This document shows positions 45,272 through 55,617 of a DNA stretch of 64,000 nt, one piece after another. The translations under genes and the position numbers were made by a program. The stretch covers positions 1 to 64,000 of the forward strand of contig NZ_RJWA01000009.1 of the NCBI RefSeq assembly GCF_003762835.1, in the 5' to 3' direction. The notes beneath the pieces were generated by a model, which did not search any database, was not told where the DNA came from, and saw nothing but the letters and a program-made list of their open reading frames with translations. The DNA is from Micromonospora sp. HM5-17. Its GTDB lineage: Bacteria; Actinomycetota; Actinomycetes; Mycobacteriales; Micromonosporaceae. Numbering within the stretch: position 1 is the stretch's first letter; each line of letters starts with the position of its first letter.

Positions 45272-47767
45272 GTGGCACTGGCGCTCTACCGCAAGTACCG
45301 GCCCCGCACGTTCGCCGAGGTGATCGGCCAGGAGCACGTCACCGAGCCGCTGTCGCAGGCGTTGCGCACCGGCCGGCTGCACCACGCGTACCTCTTCTCC
45401 GGCCCCCGGGGCTGTGGCAAGACCTCCAGCGCCCGGATCCTGGCCCGCTCGCTCAACTGTGAGCAGGGTCCGACGCCGGACCCGTGCGGGGTCTGCGAGT
45501 CGTGCCGGGCGCTGGCCGCCGACGGCACCGGCTCCATCGACGTCATCGAGATCGACGCGGCCAGCCACGGCGGCGTGGACGACGCCCGCGAGCTGCGCGA
45601 ACGCGCCTTCTTCGCCCCGGTGAACAGCCGGTTCAAGATCTATGTGATCGACGAGGCGCACATGGTCTCGACGCAGGGCTTCAACGCCCTGCTCAAGCTC
45701 GTCGAGGAGCCGCCGGAGTACGTCAAGTTCATCTTCGCCACCACCGAGCCCGAGAAGGTTCTCGGCACGATCAAGTCGCGGACGCACCACTACCCGTTCC
45801 GGCTGATCCCGCCGGGCGTACTGCGGCCGTACCTGGAGCGGCTCGCCGAGGCGGAAGGCGTCACGATCGAGCCGGCGGTCTTTCCGCTACTCGTCCGGGC
45901 CGGCGGCGGCAGCGTCCGGGACACCCTCAGCATCCTTGATCAGTTGATCGCCGGGGCCGGCCCGGAGGGGGTCAGCTACGCCCGCGCGGTCGCGCTGCTC
46001 GGCGTCACCGACTCCGCGCTGATCGACGAGATGTGCGACGCGCTCGCCGCGGGGGACGGCGCCGCCGCGTACGCGACCATCGACCGGGTCGCCGAGGCCG
46101 GGCACGATCCGCGTCGCTTCGCCGCCGACCTGCTCGAACGCCTCCGTGACCTGATCATCCTGCGTCAGGTGCCGGACGCGATCGCCAAGGGACTGGTCGA
46201 CGGCCCCGCCGACCAGCTCGAACGGATGGCGTCCCAGGCCGAGCGGCTCGGTCCGGCGACCCTCTCCCGCTGTGCCGACATCGTGCACAACGGCCTGGTC
46301 GAGATGCGCGGCACCACCGCCCCGCGTCTGCTGCTCGAGCTGATCTGCGCCCGGATGTTCCTCCCCGGCGCCGAGGACTCCACCGGCAGCCTGCTGCAAC
46401 GGCTCGAACGCGTGGAGCGGCGGCTCGCCGGGGTCGGTGACCTCGCCCCACCGCCACCGGCGGCCGGGTCGGCCCCGCCCGCGTCGGCCACGCCGTCGGC
46501 GGCACCGACTGCTCCGGTAGTGTCGCCGCGCGCGGACACCCCAGCCCCGCCGGCCGGCCCTCCGACCGGCCGGCCGGCCCCACCTGCCACCGCTCCGACG
46601 GGCCCCGCCGGCTCGCCGGCTCGGCCGACCACCGGCCCGGCCGGCTCGCCGACTCGGCAGCCGTCGCCGGAGGCCCGGCCCGCCGGGTCCGGGTCGGCGT
46701 CACCGGCCCAGTCGCCGTCCGGTACGGCCCGCCCCACCGAATCCGTCACCGCCTCCGCGGCCGGTCCAGCACCAACCTCCGTCGGCTCGGCGGACATCGG
46801 CATGGTCGAGCAGTCCTGGGCGGCCATCGTGGAGGGCACCAAGCACCGCCGGGTCGTGTGGAGCCTGTTGCAGAACGTCTCGCCGTACGCCCTCGATCGC
46901 GACACCCTGGTGCTGCGGGCCCAGACCGCCGGGATCGCCAACCGGTTCTCGGACGACAACGTCGCCGGCGTGGTGCGCGACGCGATCCGGGCCGTACTCG
47001 GGGTCCAGTGGCAGATCCGGTGCGAGGTGGCCGGCGCGGGTGGCGCCGGGCCCGCGCGGCCGGGTCCGGCGTCCGCCGTCCGTCCGACGGCGCCGGCGCC
47101 GCGTCCGAGCACCGCACCGTCCCGTGCGAACGGCGCGTCGGCGCGGCCGGCCGGTGTCGCGGTGCCGGCCGGCCGGGGGACGCCCGGCACCGGGAACACC
47201 GGCGTCGGTGCCGCCGTCGGGGCCGGCGAGGAGGACGACTGGCCCGAACCGGCCCGCCCCGGTGGCAGCGCACCGTCCGAGCCGGCGCCGGCGGACGACG
47301 ACTGGCCGGAGCCGGTCGTGCCGGGGGGCGCGGCCGGTACGTCGACCGGCGGCGGTGGTTCGGCCGGCACGGCGGCCGGCGGTGGTGGCGTACGGGCCAA
47401 CGGCGCCGCGGCAGGCCGCGGTTCGGTCCGTGGCGGCGGTGCTCCCGGTGCCGGGGCGCCGGGCGGCGGGATCGCGGCGGCCCGGGCGGCGGCCGCAGGC
47501 CGGGCGAACCGTCCAGCGGCGCCGGCGGCGGAGCAGGACTGGGCGGGCGAGCCACCCTACGACCCCGAGTACGACGGCCCGGTACGGCGGACGGGTGGTC
47601 CGGCCGCCACCCCGACCGTCAGCTACGAGGGCTTTGACCCCGGTGACGAGCCGCTGGACGAGGTGGTCGACGAGCAGACCGCCCGACAGACCAGCGAGCA
47701 GCAGGCGGTGCAACTGCTCCAGCAGGCACTGGGCGCGGAACGGATCGGCGAGATCGACCTGAGGTAG
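45272..47767 (+). CDS. dnaX: DNA polymerase III subunit gamma/tau with long tail
   Basis: An 831-residue clamp-loader ATPase subunit. The AAA+ part has LYRKYRPRTFAEVIGQEHV, P-loop GPRGCGKTSSAR, four zinc Cys (CEQGPTPDPCGVCESC), VIDEAHM and the sensor IFATTEPEKV. Domain III runs to about 400. Then come 120 Pro/Ala/Ser/Thr-rich residues, a folded tau-like domain (about 510-600, VEQSWAAIVEGTKHRRVVWSLL) and a Gly/Pro/Ala-rich tail with two DDWPEP elements. The tail ends with TARQTSEQQAVQLLQQALGA. GTG 45272 follows GAGGAGG. No frameshift motif is seen, so probably only tau is made. Confidence 0.95.
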   Translation: MALALYRKYRPRTFAEVIGQEHVTEPLSQALRTGRLHHAYLFSGPRGCGKTSSARILARSLNCEQGPTPDPCGVCESCRALAADGTGSIDVIEIDAASHGGVDDARELRERAFFAPVNSRFKIYVIDEAHMVSTQGFNALLKLVEEPPEYVKFIFATTEPEKVLGTIKSRTHHYPFRLIPPGVLRPYLERLAEAEGVTIEPAVFPLLVRAGGGSVRDTLSILDQLIAGAGPEGVSYARAVALLGVTDSALIDEMCDALAAGDGAAAYATIDRVAEAGHDPRRFAADLLERLRDLIILRQVPDAIAKGLVDGPADQLERMASQAERLGPATLSRCADIVHNGLVEMRGTTAPRLLLELICARMFLPGAEDSTGSLLQRLERVERRLAGVGDLAPPPPAAGSAPPASATPSAAPTAPVVSPRADTPAPPAGPPTGRPAPPATAPTGPAGSPARPTTGPAGSPTRQPSPEARPAGSGSASPAQSPSGTARPTESVTASAAGPAPTSVGSADIGMVEQSWAAIVEGTKHRRVVWSLLQNVSPYALDRDTLVLRAQTAGIANRFSDDNVAGVVRDAIRAVLGVQWQIRCEVAGAGGAGPARPGPASAVRPTAPAPRPSTAPSRANGASARPAGVAVPAGRGTPGTGNTGVGAAVGAGEEDDWPEPARPGGSAPSEPAPADDDWPEPVVPGGAAGTSTGGGGSAGTAAGGGGVRANGAAAGRGSVRGGGAPGAGAPGGGIAAARAAAAGRANRPAAPAAEQDWAGEPPYDPEYDGPVRRTGGPAATPTVSYEGFDPGDEPLDEVVDEQTARQTSEQQAVQLLQQALGAERIGEIDLR

Positions 47768-48000
47768 CGCTGCCTGGAGTTGACTCCGGCGATCCCAGGC
47801 GTGGCGGCCGGGTCGACCCCGGGGCGGAGCCCGGGCTCGTCGGAGCCGGCCCGCTCGGGCCCGCGAGGCCAGCTGGTCGTCCTCCAGCTCGTCCGGGCCG
47901 GTGGTCGGGGCGGGCCGTGCCGAGGTGGCGTTGCCCGGATGAGCCGGTCACCCCCGGGTACTAGGCTGGTGGCGACCTTTACCGCAACCGAGGAGTCGCC

Positions 48001-48345
48001 GTGCGCCCGGGTGGACAGCCCAACCTGCAGCAGATGATGAAGCAGGCGCAGAAGATGCAGCAGCAGCTCGTCGCCGCACAGGCGGAGCTGGCCCAGGCGG
48101 AGTTGACCGGTACGGCCGGCGGTGGCCTGGTCACCGTGACCATCACCGGGGCCGGTGAGGTCAAGGCCGTCAAGATCGACCCCAGGGCGGTCGACCCGGA
48201 GGACGTGGAGACGCTCGAGGATCTGGTGCTGGCTGCGGTGCGCAGCGCCCACGACGAGGTGCGGAGGCTGACGGAGGAGAAGATGGGCCCGGTCACCGGC
48301 GGCCTCGGTGGCCTGGGCGGCAGCCTCGGCCTGCCTGGCTTCTGA
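48001..48345 (+). CDS. ybaB: YbaB/EbfC nucleoid-associated protein
   Basis: A 114-residue DNA-binding protein: NLQQMMKQAQKMQQQLVAAQ coiled helix, then GGLVTVTITGAGEVKAVKIDP and DLVLAAVRSAHDEV. GTG 48001 follows GAGGAG. It lies between dnaX and recR, the conserved gene order. EbfC-type dimers bind DNA as tweezers; the cellular role is still loosely defined. Confidence 0.95.
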   Translation: MRPGGQPNLQQMMKQAQKMQQQLVAAQAELAQAELTGTAGGGLVTVTITGAGEVKAVKIDPRAVDPEDVETLEDLVLAAVRSAHDEVRRLTEEKMGPVTGGLGGLGGSLGLPGF

Positions 48346-48355
48346 GTAACGCCCG

Positions 48356-48949
48356 ATGTACGAGGGTGCCATCCAGGACCTGATCGACGAGCTGGGCCGG
48401 CTGCCGGGTGTGGGCCCGAAGAGCGCCCAGCGGATCGCCTTCCACATCCTCTCCGCCGACCCGGCCGACGTGGCCCGACTGGCGACCGCGCTGCGGCGGG
48501 TGAAGGAGATGGTGCGGTTCTGCACCATCTGCTACAACGTCGCCGAGGCCGAGCAGTGCCGCGTCTGCCGCGACCCGCGGCGGACCGACGAGGTGCTCTG
48601 CGTGGTGGAGGAGCCGAAGGACATCGTGGCGATCGAGCGGACCGGCGAGTTCCGGGGCCGCTACCACGTGCTCGGCGGCGCGATCAACCCGCTGGAGGGC
48701 ATCGGCCCGGACAACCTCCGGATCCGTGAGCTGCTGACCCGGCTCGGCACCGGTACGGTCAAGGAGCTGATTCTCGCCACCGACCCCAACACCGAGGGGG
48801 AGGCGACCGCCACGTACCTGGCGCTGATGGTCAAGCCGATGGGAATCGCGGTGACCCGGCTGGCCAGCGGTCTCCCGGTCGGCGGCGATCTGGAGTACGC
48901 CGACGAGATCACCCTTGGTCGGGCCTTCGAGGGGCGGCGGGCGGTCTGA
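48356..48949 (+). CDS. recR: Recombination mediator RecR
   Basis: A 197-residue protein of standard length: helix-hairpin-helix [20 protein letters not shown], four zinc Cys ([16 protein letters not shown]) and Toprim domain ([28 protein letters not shown]), ending with the usual Walker-B-like tail. It works with RecF and RecO in loading RecA at single-strand gaps. The ATG is 10 bp after the ybaB stop. Confidence 0.96.
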   Translation: MYEGAIQDLIDELGRLPGVGPKSAQRIAFHILSADPADVARLATALRRVKEMVRFCTICYNVAEAEQCRVCRDPRRTDEVLCVVEEPKDIVAIERTGEFRGRYHVLGGAINPLEGIGPDNLRIRELLTRLGTGTVKELILATDPNTEGEATATYLALMVKPMGIAVTRLASGLPVGGDLEYADEITLGRAFEGRRAV

Positions 48950-49358
48950 GCAGTCCGTGGGGACCTGGTCGACCTCCCACCCGCTGCCCCGGGCCGTCGT
49001 CTCCGGTCGGCCCTGTTCGTCGGGTCGGTCACCCGTGCGTCGGTCACCCGGTTGCCCGTGCCGTCGCCCGACTCGGCGTCGGACCGATCTGGACACGAGA
49101 AGGCGTCGGGTCGGTCTGACATGAGGACACGCCGACACGACGAGGCATGTAACAACTTCGTATCGCATGATCGGGACAAAATAGCTCGATTGTTGACCAT
49201 GTTGCACGCTCTGTCGTGCCCATCATGACGGTCAGGACACGATCCGGTACCAACCCCTTCCCCGGCCGTTTCCGCCTCGTCCGCATGGCCGCTAATGTCT
49301 CGCCATCGGTGGCCCCCGTCACCGCGTTTGTCGTACCCACAGGACGAGGTGAAGCACC
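48950..49358. other. Upstream region of peptide transport operon (409 bp)
   Basis: No ORF is convincing. The AT-richest stretch, 49145-49215, probably holds the operon promoter: TTGACC at 49192-49197 is a candidate -35, and GCACG/CGTGC (49204-49219) forms a small dyad that could be an operator. A leader of over 100 bases would separate it from the first gene. Confidence 0.4.
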
Positions 49359-51014
49359 ATGCGTGCACCAAGACCGAAGGCCGCCATCGCGGCTGTTGCG
49401 GTCGCGGCCCTCGCGGTAGCCGGCTGTGCCGAGAGCGACCGCGGAGGTTCGGGCTCGAAGGACACCCTGGTCTTCGGCGTGGCCGGTGACCCGAAGGTGC
49501 TCGACCCCAGCCTGGCCAGCGATGGCGAGTCGTTGCGGGTCGCCCGGCAGATCTTCGAGACACTGGTCCGGCCGGAGGAGGGCGGCACCAAGATCACGCC
49601 CGGCCTGGCCGAGAGCTGGACTCCCGACTCCACCGGCACCGTCTGGACCTTCAAGCTCCGCTCGGGTGTGAAGTTCCACGACGGTACGGACTTCAACGCC
49701 GAGGCGGTCTGCGTCAACTTCAACCGCTGGTACAACGCCACGGGGCTGATGCAGAGCCCGGACGTCACGCCGTACTGGCAGGACGTGATGGGTGGCTTCG
49801 CGAAGAACGAGCGCGAGGACCTGCCGCCGAGCCTCTTCAAGTCCTGTACGGCGAAGGACGCCACCACCGTGGAGCTCGCCTTCACCCGGCCCTCCAGCAA
49901 GATCCCGGCCGCCCTGATGCTTCCCTCGTTCTCGATACACAGCCCGAAGGCGCTTGAGCAGTACCAGGCGAGCACCATCGGCGGCAGCGCGGACAACATC
50001 CAGTACCCGCCGTACGCCATGTCGCACCCGACCGGCACCGGCCCGTACAAGTTCAAGTCCTGGGACGTCGCCAACAAGACGCTGACGCTCGAACGGTACG
50101 AGGGGTACAGCGGGCCGGCGGCGAAGATCAAGACGATCGTCTTCAAGACCATCCCCGACGAGAACGCCCGCAAGCAGGCGCTCCGGTCCGGCGACATCCA
50201 GGGGTACGACCTGGTGGGCCCGGCCGACGTCAAGCCGCTCCAGGACGAGGGCTTCAACGTCCTGACCCGCCCGGCCTTCAACATCCTCTACCTGGCGATC
50301 AACCAGAAGGGGAACCCGAAGCTGGCCGACATCAGGGTCCGGCAGGCGATCGCCCACGCGCTGAACCGGCAGGCGCTGGTCGACTCCAAGCTGCCTCCGG
50401 GGGCGAAGGTCGCCATTCAGTTCATGCCGGACACCGTCGAGGGCTGGAACCCGTCCGTCAGGACGTACGAGTACGACGTCAACAAGGCCAAGCAGCTGCT
50501 GGCCGAGGCGGGCGCGACGAACCTGACGCTGCGGTTCCACTACCCGACCGAGGTCACCCGGCCGTACATGCCGAACCCGAAGGACATCTTCGAGCTCCTC
50601 TCGGCCGACCTCCAGGCGGTGGGGATCAAGGTCGAGCCGATCCCGCTGAAGTGGAGCCCGGACTACCTCAACGCCACCACCGCCGGCAGCGCGCACGACC
50701 TGCACCTGCTCGGCTGGACCGGTGACTACGGCGACGCCTACAACTTCATCGGCACGATGTTCGACCGGCAGAAGGACGAGTGGGGCTTCAACAACCCCGA
50801 GCTGTTCGCGCTCTTCGAGAAGGCCGACAAGACCGCGGACCAGGCCGCCCGGTACGAGCTGTACAAGGAGCTCAACGCCAAGGTCATGGAGTTCCTGCCG
50901 GGTGTGCCGATCTCGCACTCCCCGCCGGCGATCGTCTTCGCCAAGGACGTCACCGGGGTGAAGGCGAGCCCGCTCACCGACGAGCGGTTCTCCACCGCCG
51001 AGTTCACCTCCTGA
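49359..51014 (+). CDS. Peptide ABC transporter substrate-binding lipoprotein
   Basis: A 551-residue SBP_bac_5 (DppA/OppA-like) protein. The lipobox ALAVAGC anchors it. It carries the family pattern LVFGVAGDPKVLDPSLASDG, ITPGLAESWTPDS, VWTFKLRSGVKFHDGT and, near the end, EFLPGVPISHSPPAI. It binds oligo- or dipeptides, or other solutes such as nickel-peptide or sugar-type ligands. First gene of a five-gene importer. ATG 49359 follows GAGGTG. Confidence 0.93.
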   Translation: MRAPRPKAAIAAVAVAALAVAGCAESDRGGSGSKDTLVFGVAGDPKVLDPSLASDGESLRVARQIFETLVRPEEGGTKITPGLAESWTPDSTGTVWTFKLRSGVKFHDGTDFNAEAVCVNFNRWYNATGLMQSPDVTPYWQDVMGGFAKNEREDLPPSLFKSCTAKDATTVELAFTRPSSKIPAALMLPSFSIHSPKALEQYQASTIGGSADNIQYPPYAMSHPTGTGPYKFKSWDVANKTLTLERYEGYSGPAAKIKTIVFKTIPDENARKQALRSGDIQGYDLVGPADVKPLQDEGFNVLTRPAFNILYLAINQKGNPKLADIRVRQAIAHALNRQALVDSKLPPGAKVAIQFMPDTVEGWNPSVRTYEYDVNKAKQLLAEAGATNLTLRFHYPTEVTRPYMPNPKDIFELLSADLQAVGIKVEPIPLKWSPDYLNATTAGSAHDLHLLGWTGDYGDAYNFIGTMFDRQKDEWGFNNPELFALFEKADKTADQAARYELYKELNAKVMEFLPGVPISHSPPAIVFAKDVTGVKASPLTDERFSTAEFTS

Positions 51015-51149
51015 CCATCGAGGAACGCCTGAGATAGAGGAATAGGGAAACGCGGGCGGGCGCGCGTCGACCGTCGACCGGAGACCCCGGCCGGAGGTCG
51101 GCCCGGCGCCCGCCCGTGCCACCCTCCGCACCCCCGCCAGAGGCCGCCC

Positions 51150-52154
51150 GTGTTCCGGTTCATCGTCAGACGCCTGTTGCAGCTCATACCCGCGCTGTTC
51201 GGGCTCTCCATCCTGTTGTTCATCTGGCTGCACAAGCTGCCCGGCGGGCCGGAGTCCGCGATCCTCGGTGAGCGCGGTACTCCGGAGATGCGGGCCGCGA
51301 TCCGCGAGAACCTCGGCCTGGACGAGCCGATCCTGGTGCAGTACGGCCGGTTCATGAAGCGGATGATCCAGCTCGACCTCGGCACCTCGATCGCCACCAA
51401 GCGCGAGGTGACCACCGAGTTTCTGGAGCGATTCCCCGGCACGGTCGAGCTGGCGCTCACCGCGATGATCATCGCGATCGCGCTCGGGATCCCGCTCGGC
51501 TACCTCGCCGCCCGTCGCCGGGGCAGGTTTCTCGACCACGTGTCGGTCGCCGGATCACTGGTCGGGGTCTGTGTCCCGGTCTTCTTCCTGGCGTACGTCC
51601 TCAAGGCGATCTTCGCCGAGAACCTGCACCTCTTCCCGTCGAGCGGCCGGCAGGACCCGACCATCGACGCCACCCGGGTCACCAACTTCTTCGTCCTGGA
51701 TGGCCTGCTGACCCGCGAGTGGGACGCCGCCGCCGACGCGCTGTGGCACCTGGTCCTGCCCGGGCTGGCGCTGGCCAGCATCCCGCTGGCGATCATCGTC
51801 CGAATCACCCGGGCGAGCGTGCTGGAGGTGCTCGGTGAGGACTACATCCGGACGGCGGAGGCGAAGGGCCTGACCGAGCGGATGGTCCGGAACCGGCACG
51901 TGTTGCGCAACGCGATGCTGCCGGTCTCCACCACGATCGGCCTGCTCACCGGCAGTCTGCTCTCCGGCGCGGTGCTCACCGAGACCGTCTTCGCGTTCAG
52001 CGGTATCGGCGCCTTCATCGCCGACTCGATCAACCAGCGCGACTATCCGGTGTTGATGGGCTTCATCATGATCATCGCGGTGATCTTCGTGCTGGTGAAC
52101 CTGATCGTCGACCTCTCCTACAGCCTGATCGATCCAAGGGTGCGGGTCCGGTGA
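51150..52154 (+). CDS. Peptide ABC transporter permease, DppB type
   Basis: A 334-residue inner-membrane permease with six helices. It opens RRLLQLIPALFGLSILLFIW and carries the coupling-helix motif EDYIRTAEAKGLTERMVRNRHVLRNAMLPV. The GTG start at 51150 has AGAGG upstream. It forms the channel with the DppC-type protein. Confidence 0.93.
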   Translation: MFRFIVRRLLQLIPALFGLSILLFIWLHKLPGGPESAILGERGTPEMRAAIRENLGLDEPILVQYGRFMKRMIQLDLGTSIATKREVTTEFLERFPGTVELALTAMIIAIALGIPLGYLAARRRGRFLDHVSVAGSLVGVCVPVFFLAYVLKAIFAENLHLFPSSGRQDPTIDATRVTNFFVLDGLLTREWDAAADALWHLVLPGLALASIPLAIIVRITRASVLEVLGEDYIRTAEAKGLTERMVRNRHVLRNAMLPVSTTIGLLTGSLLSGAVLTETVFAFSGIGAFIADSINQRDYPVLMGFIMIIAVIFVLVNLIVDLSYSLIDPRVRVR

Positions 52155-52247
52155 GTGCGTGGAGCGGGCGAGCGCGGCGGGTGAGCCCCGCGGTCGCGAG
52201 CGGAGGTGGGCTCCGGTGAGCGCGGCGACGAGGGGAGGAGGACTCCG
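52155..52247. repeat. Short-word GC-rich repeat tract in dpp operon
   Basis: A 93-bp gap with recurring words GAGCG, GCGGC and GGTGAG, e.g. GGGCGAGCGCGGCGGGTGAG and GGTGAGCGCGGCGACGAGG. Similar strings occur between genes in related genomes (recollection, not tested). It contains the ribosome site of the next gene. Function unknown, possibly mRNA structure that tunes expression. Confidence 0.3.
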
Positions 52248-53225
52248 ATGACCATCACCGAGCGGGCCCGGAGGAAGGCGGAGAAGCTCGACCGGCTCGG
52301 CGAACTCTCCGCGGCCCGGGACGACGAGCGCGGGGTCAGCCTCTGGCAGGAGGCGTTCCGCCGGCTGCGGCGCAACCCGGCGGCGATCGTCGGCGCCGTG
52401 ATTCTCGGGGTCTTCCTGGTGGTCGCGATCGTCGGCCCGTTCTTCGTGCCGTACAGCCCGACCGACACGATGGGCATCCGGGAGGGCCTGGTCAAGTCGG
52501 GGCAGGGCATCATCCCCGGCTCCTCCGGCGACCACTGGCTCGGCTTCGATCACCAGGGCCGTGACGAGTTCAGCAGGTTGGTCGTCGGTGCCCGGCAGAC
52601 CCTGCTGGTCGGGGTCGTCTCGACGCTGATCGGGCTCGCGGTGGGCGCGCTGATCGGCGGGGTCGCCGGCGCCGCGGCCGGGCTCGGCGGACGGTGGGGA
52701 CGCTGGGTCGACGGCGTTCTGATGCGGGTCGTCGACATGATGCTGGCGCTGCCCAGCCTGCTCCTCGCGGTCAGCATCGCCGCGCTGCTCGGCGCCGGGC
52801 TGGACACCGTGATGATCGCCGTCGGGATGGTCTCGGTGCCGGTCTTCGCGCGGCTGCTCCGCGGCTCGATGATCGCCCAGTCCGGCAGCGACTACGTCCT
52901 CGCCGCGGCCTCCCTCGGGGTACGACGATCGAAGATCGCGCTCAGCCACGTGCTGCCGAACTCGCTCGCCCCGGTCATCGTGCAGGCGACGCTGACCCTG
53001 GCGACCGCGATCATCGAGGCGGCCGCGCTCTCCTTCCTGGGCCTGGGCAACCCGGACACGGCCGTTCCGGAGTGGGGCGTGATGCTCGCCGACGCGCAGC
53101 CGTACCTGGGGATCCGACCGGCGCTGGCGATCTACCCGGCGGTGGCGATCATCATCACCGCGTTGGGCTTCACCCTGCTCGGTGAGGCGATGCGTGAGGC
53201 CCTTGACCCGAAGCTGCGGAAGTGA
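52248..53225 (+). CDS. Peptide ABC transporter permease, DppC type
   Basis: A 325-residue permease. A cytoplasmic N-terminal arm (about 1-45, basic) precedes six helices; the coupling motif SGSDYVLAAASLGVRRSKIALSHVLPN and AAALSFLGLGNP are typical. ATG 52248 has GGGGAGGAGG upstream; the longer GTG start at 52206 is less likely. Partner of the DppB-type permease. Confidence 0.93.
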   Translation: MTITERARRKAEKLDRLGELSAARDDERGVSLWQEAFRRLRRNPAAIVGAVILGVFLVVAIVGPFFVPYSPTDTMGIREGLVKSGQGIIPGSSGDHWLGFDHQGRDEFSRLVVGARQTLLVGVVSTLIGLAVGALIGGVAGAAAGLGGRWGRWVDGVLMRVVDMMLALPSLLLAVSIAALLGAGLDTVMIAVGMVSVPVFARLLRGSMIAQSGSDYVLAAASLGVRRSKIALSHVLPNSLAPVIVQATLTLATAIIEAAALSFLGLGNPDTAVPEWGVMLADAQPYLGIRPALAIYPAVAIIITALGFTLLGEAMREALDPKLRK

Positions 53226-53231
53226 GCTGGC

Positions 53232-54341
53232 ATGGCACTGCTTGAGGTGGAGGAACTCTCCGTCACGTTCCGCCAGCGCGGCAAGCGGACGGTCCGGGCC
53301 GTCGACGGGGTCTCGTTCTCGGTGGACGCGGGCGAGGTCGTCGGCCTGGTCGGCGAGTCCGGCTGCGGCAAGAGCGTGACCTCGTTGGCCATCATGGGGC
53401 TGCTGCCCCGCGGGGCCGGGGTCACCGTCGAGGGCCGGGCCGACCTCGACGGCACCAACCTGCTCAGGGTGGACCGGCGGACGATGCGGGACATCCGCGG
53501 CCGGGACGTCGCGATGATCTTCCAGGACCCGCTCTCCTCGCTGAACCCGGTCGTTCCGATCGGGCGGCAGGTGACCGAGGTGCTGGCCCGGCACCGCGGG
53601 CTCACCGGGGACGCCGCCCGCAGGGAGGCGGCTGAACTGCTTGACCGGGTCGGCATCCCCGACCCGACCCGGCGGCTCAGGGAGTACCCGCACCAGCTCT
53701 CCGGCGGGATGCGGCAGCGGGCGCTGATCGCCATCGCGGTCGCCTGCCGTCCCCGGCTGCTCATCGCCGACGAGCCCACCACGGCGCTCGACGTCACCAT
53801 CCAGGCGCAGATTCTGGAGCTGCTGAAGGACCTGGTACGTGACTCCGGCACCGCCCTCATCATGATCACGCACGATCTTGGGGTTGTCGCCGGGATGTGC
53901 GACACCGTCAACGTGCTCTACGCGGGCCGGGTCGTGGAGACAGCCCGCCGCCGGCCGCTCTTCGCCGAGCCCCGGCACCCGTACACGGTCGGGTTGCTCG
54001 GCTCGATCCCCCGCCTGGACAGCAGCCGGGGCGAACGGCTCTCGCCGATTCCCGGCTCGGTCCGGGACGTGCTGCCCTGGGCGGACGGCTGTGCCTTCGC
54101 GCCCCGGTGTTCCCGCCGGACGGCGGCGTGTGTCGGGGAGCCACCGGCGCTGGTGCTGACCCACACCGAGCGCACCTACCGGTGCGTCAACCCGGTCGCA
54201 CCGGGCGAGGCCCGCCCCGGCGCCGCGGCCCAGGGCCCGGCGCCGGCGACAACGACGGCCGGGGCCGCGACGGACGGGAGCCCGGCGGGTGAGGCCGCGA
54301 CGACCGTGCCACCCGCCCCGCGCGAGGAGGAGTCGGCATGA
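53232..54341 (+). CDS. Peptide ABC transporter ATPase, DppD type
   Basis: A 369-residue ATPase: Walker [11 protein letters not shown]-loop [12 protein letters not shown], signature LSGGMRQR, Walker [13 protein letters not shown] and H-loop ITHD. It includes the Dpp/Opp C-terminal module with Cys-rich [15 protein letters not shown], an Fe-S or metal-binding motif of this subgroup. Ends with an Ala/Thr/Pro tail that overlaps the next gene (ATGA at 54338). Confidence 0.93.
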   Translation: MALLEVEELSVTFRQRGKRTVRAVDGVSFSVDAGEVVGLVGESGCGKSVTSLAIMGLLPRGAGVTVEGRADLDGTNLLRVDRRTMRDIRGRDVAMIFQDPLSSLNPVVPIGRQVTEVLARHRGLTGDAARREAAELLDRVGIPDPTRRLREYPHQLSGGMRQRALIAIAVACRPRLLIADEPTTALDVTIQAQILELLKDLVRDSGTALIMITHDLGVVAGMCDTVNVLYAGRVVETARRRPLFAEPRHPYTVGLLGSIPRLDSSRGERLSPIPGSVRDVLPWADGCAFAPRCSRRTAACVGEPPALVLTHTERTYRCVNPVAPGEARPGAAAQGPAPATTTAGAATDGSPAGEAATTVPPAPREEESA

Positions 54342-55486
54342 CCCGAGAAGCCACCGTCACCGACGACACCACGGCGCCCGCCGCGGAGCGGGGCGACAAC
54401 CTGGTCGAGGTCCGGGACCTGAAGGTGCATTTCCCGATCACCCGGGGCATCCTCTTCGACCGGGTGGTCGGTCACGTGAAGGCGGTCGACGGGGTCGACC
54501 TGACGATTCCGCGCGGCCGGACGTACGGGCTGGTGGGCGAGTCGGGGTGCGGCAAGTCCACGCTCGGCCGGGCGATCCTCCAGCTGATCCGGCCGACCTC
54601 GGGCACGGTCAACTTCGACGGGGTCGAACTGACCAGTCTGCCGGCGAACCGGATGCGGGCGATGCGGCGCCGGATGCAAATGATCTTCCAGGACCCCATG
54701 TCCAGCCTGGACCCGCGGCAGAACGTCGAGTCGATCCTGGTGGAGGGGTTGCAGGCGCACGGCATCGGCGCCGACCGGGCTGCTCGCCGCGAGCTCATCA
54801 CCCGGACCCTGGACGCGGTCGGCCTGCCGAAGTGGGCGCTTTCCCGGTACCCGCACGAGTTCTCCGGGGGACAGCGGCAGCGGATCGGAATCGCTCGGGC
54901 GTTGGTGCTCGGGCCGGAGCTGATCGTCGCCGACGAGCCGGTCTCCGCGCTCGACGTGTCGATCCAGGCCCAGGTGATCAACCTACTCGACGAACTCCAG
55001 GACGAACTGGGGCTGACGTACCTGGTGATCGCCCACGACCTGGCGGTGGTCCGGCACATCTCGGACGTGGTCGGGGTGATGTACCTGGGCGCGCTGGTGG
55101 AGGAGGCGCCGAGCGACCGGCTCTACGCCGAGCCGTTGCACCCGTACACCCGGGCGCTGATGTCGGCGGTGCCGGTGCCGGACCCGGAGGTCGAGGACCG
55201 GCGGGAACGGATCCTGCTCTCCGGCGATCTGCCCTCCCCGGCGAACCCGCCGGCCGGCTGTCGGTTCCACACCCGCTGCCCCTGGGCCCAGCCGACCCGG
55301 TGTGCGGAGGAGCGGCCGGTACTACGCCCGGTCGGCACCAGCCGGGTCGCGTGCCACTGGGCCGAGCAGATCGCCAGCGGCGAGCTGCGGCCGCACAGCG
55401 TGAGTACCCAGGTCGTCCGGCCAAAGGACGAGGGGGACGCACCGCACGCCGTCTCCGCCCCGAGCGAGCCCGGCTCGTTCGTCTAG
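54338..55486 (+). CDS. Peptide ABC transporter ATPase, DppF type
   Basis: A 382-residue ATPase: [41 protein letters not shown] and IAHD, followed by the C-terminal Cys module [16 protein letters not shown]. It completes the heterodimeric ATPase pair of this importer. Last gene of the operon; a hairpin terminator follows. Confidence 0.93.
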   Translation: MTREATVTDDTTAPAAERGDNLVEVRDLKVHFPITRGILFDRVVGHVKAVDGVDLTIPRGRTYGLVGESGCGKSTLGRAILQLIRPTSGTVNFDGVELTSLPANRMRAMRRRMQMIFQDPMSSLDPRQNVESILVEGLQAHGIGADRAARRELITRTLDAVGLPKWALSRYPHEFSGGQRQRIGIARALVLGPELIVADEPVSALDVSIQAQVINLLDELQDELGLTYLVIAHDLAVVRHISDVVGVMYLGALVEEAPSDRLYAEPLHPYTRALMSAVPVPDPEVEDRRERILLSGDLPSPANPPAGCRFHTRCPWAQPTRCAEERPVLRPVGTSRVACHWAEQIASGELRPHSVSTQVVRPKDEGDAPHAVSAPSEPGSFV

Positions 55487-55551
55487 CGGGACTCATCCTC
55501 CCCGGATCCGGGGGGGCGGCACGGCCGCGACCGCGCCACGCCCCTCGACGG

Positions 55552-55585
55552 ACGGCCGCCGGGCGGAGGGAGCCCCGGCGGCCGT
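55552..55585 (+). terminator. Terminator between dpp operon and convergent genes
   Basis: A perfect 12-bp stem: ACGGCCGCCGGG (55552-55563) with CCCGGCGGCCGT (55574-55585), loop 10 nt. It separates convergent transcription units and may work in both directions. Confidence 0.7.
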
Positions 55586-55617
55586 GGGTGGGTGGGGAGG
55601 AGCCGGGTTCCCCGAGG

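Noticed and set aside
51555-54164. 869-codon minus frame opposite the dpp genes
   Set aside because: Shadow of the conserved transporter genes; no recognisable domain.
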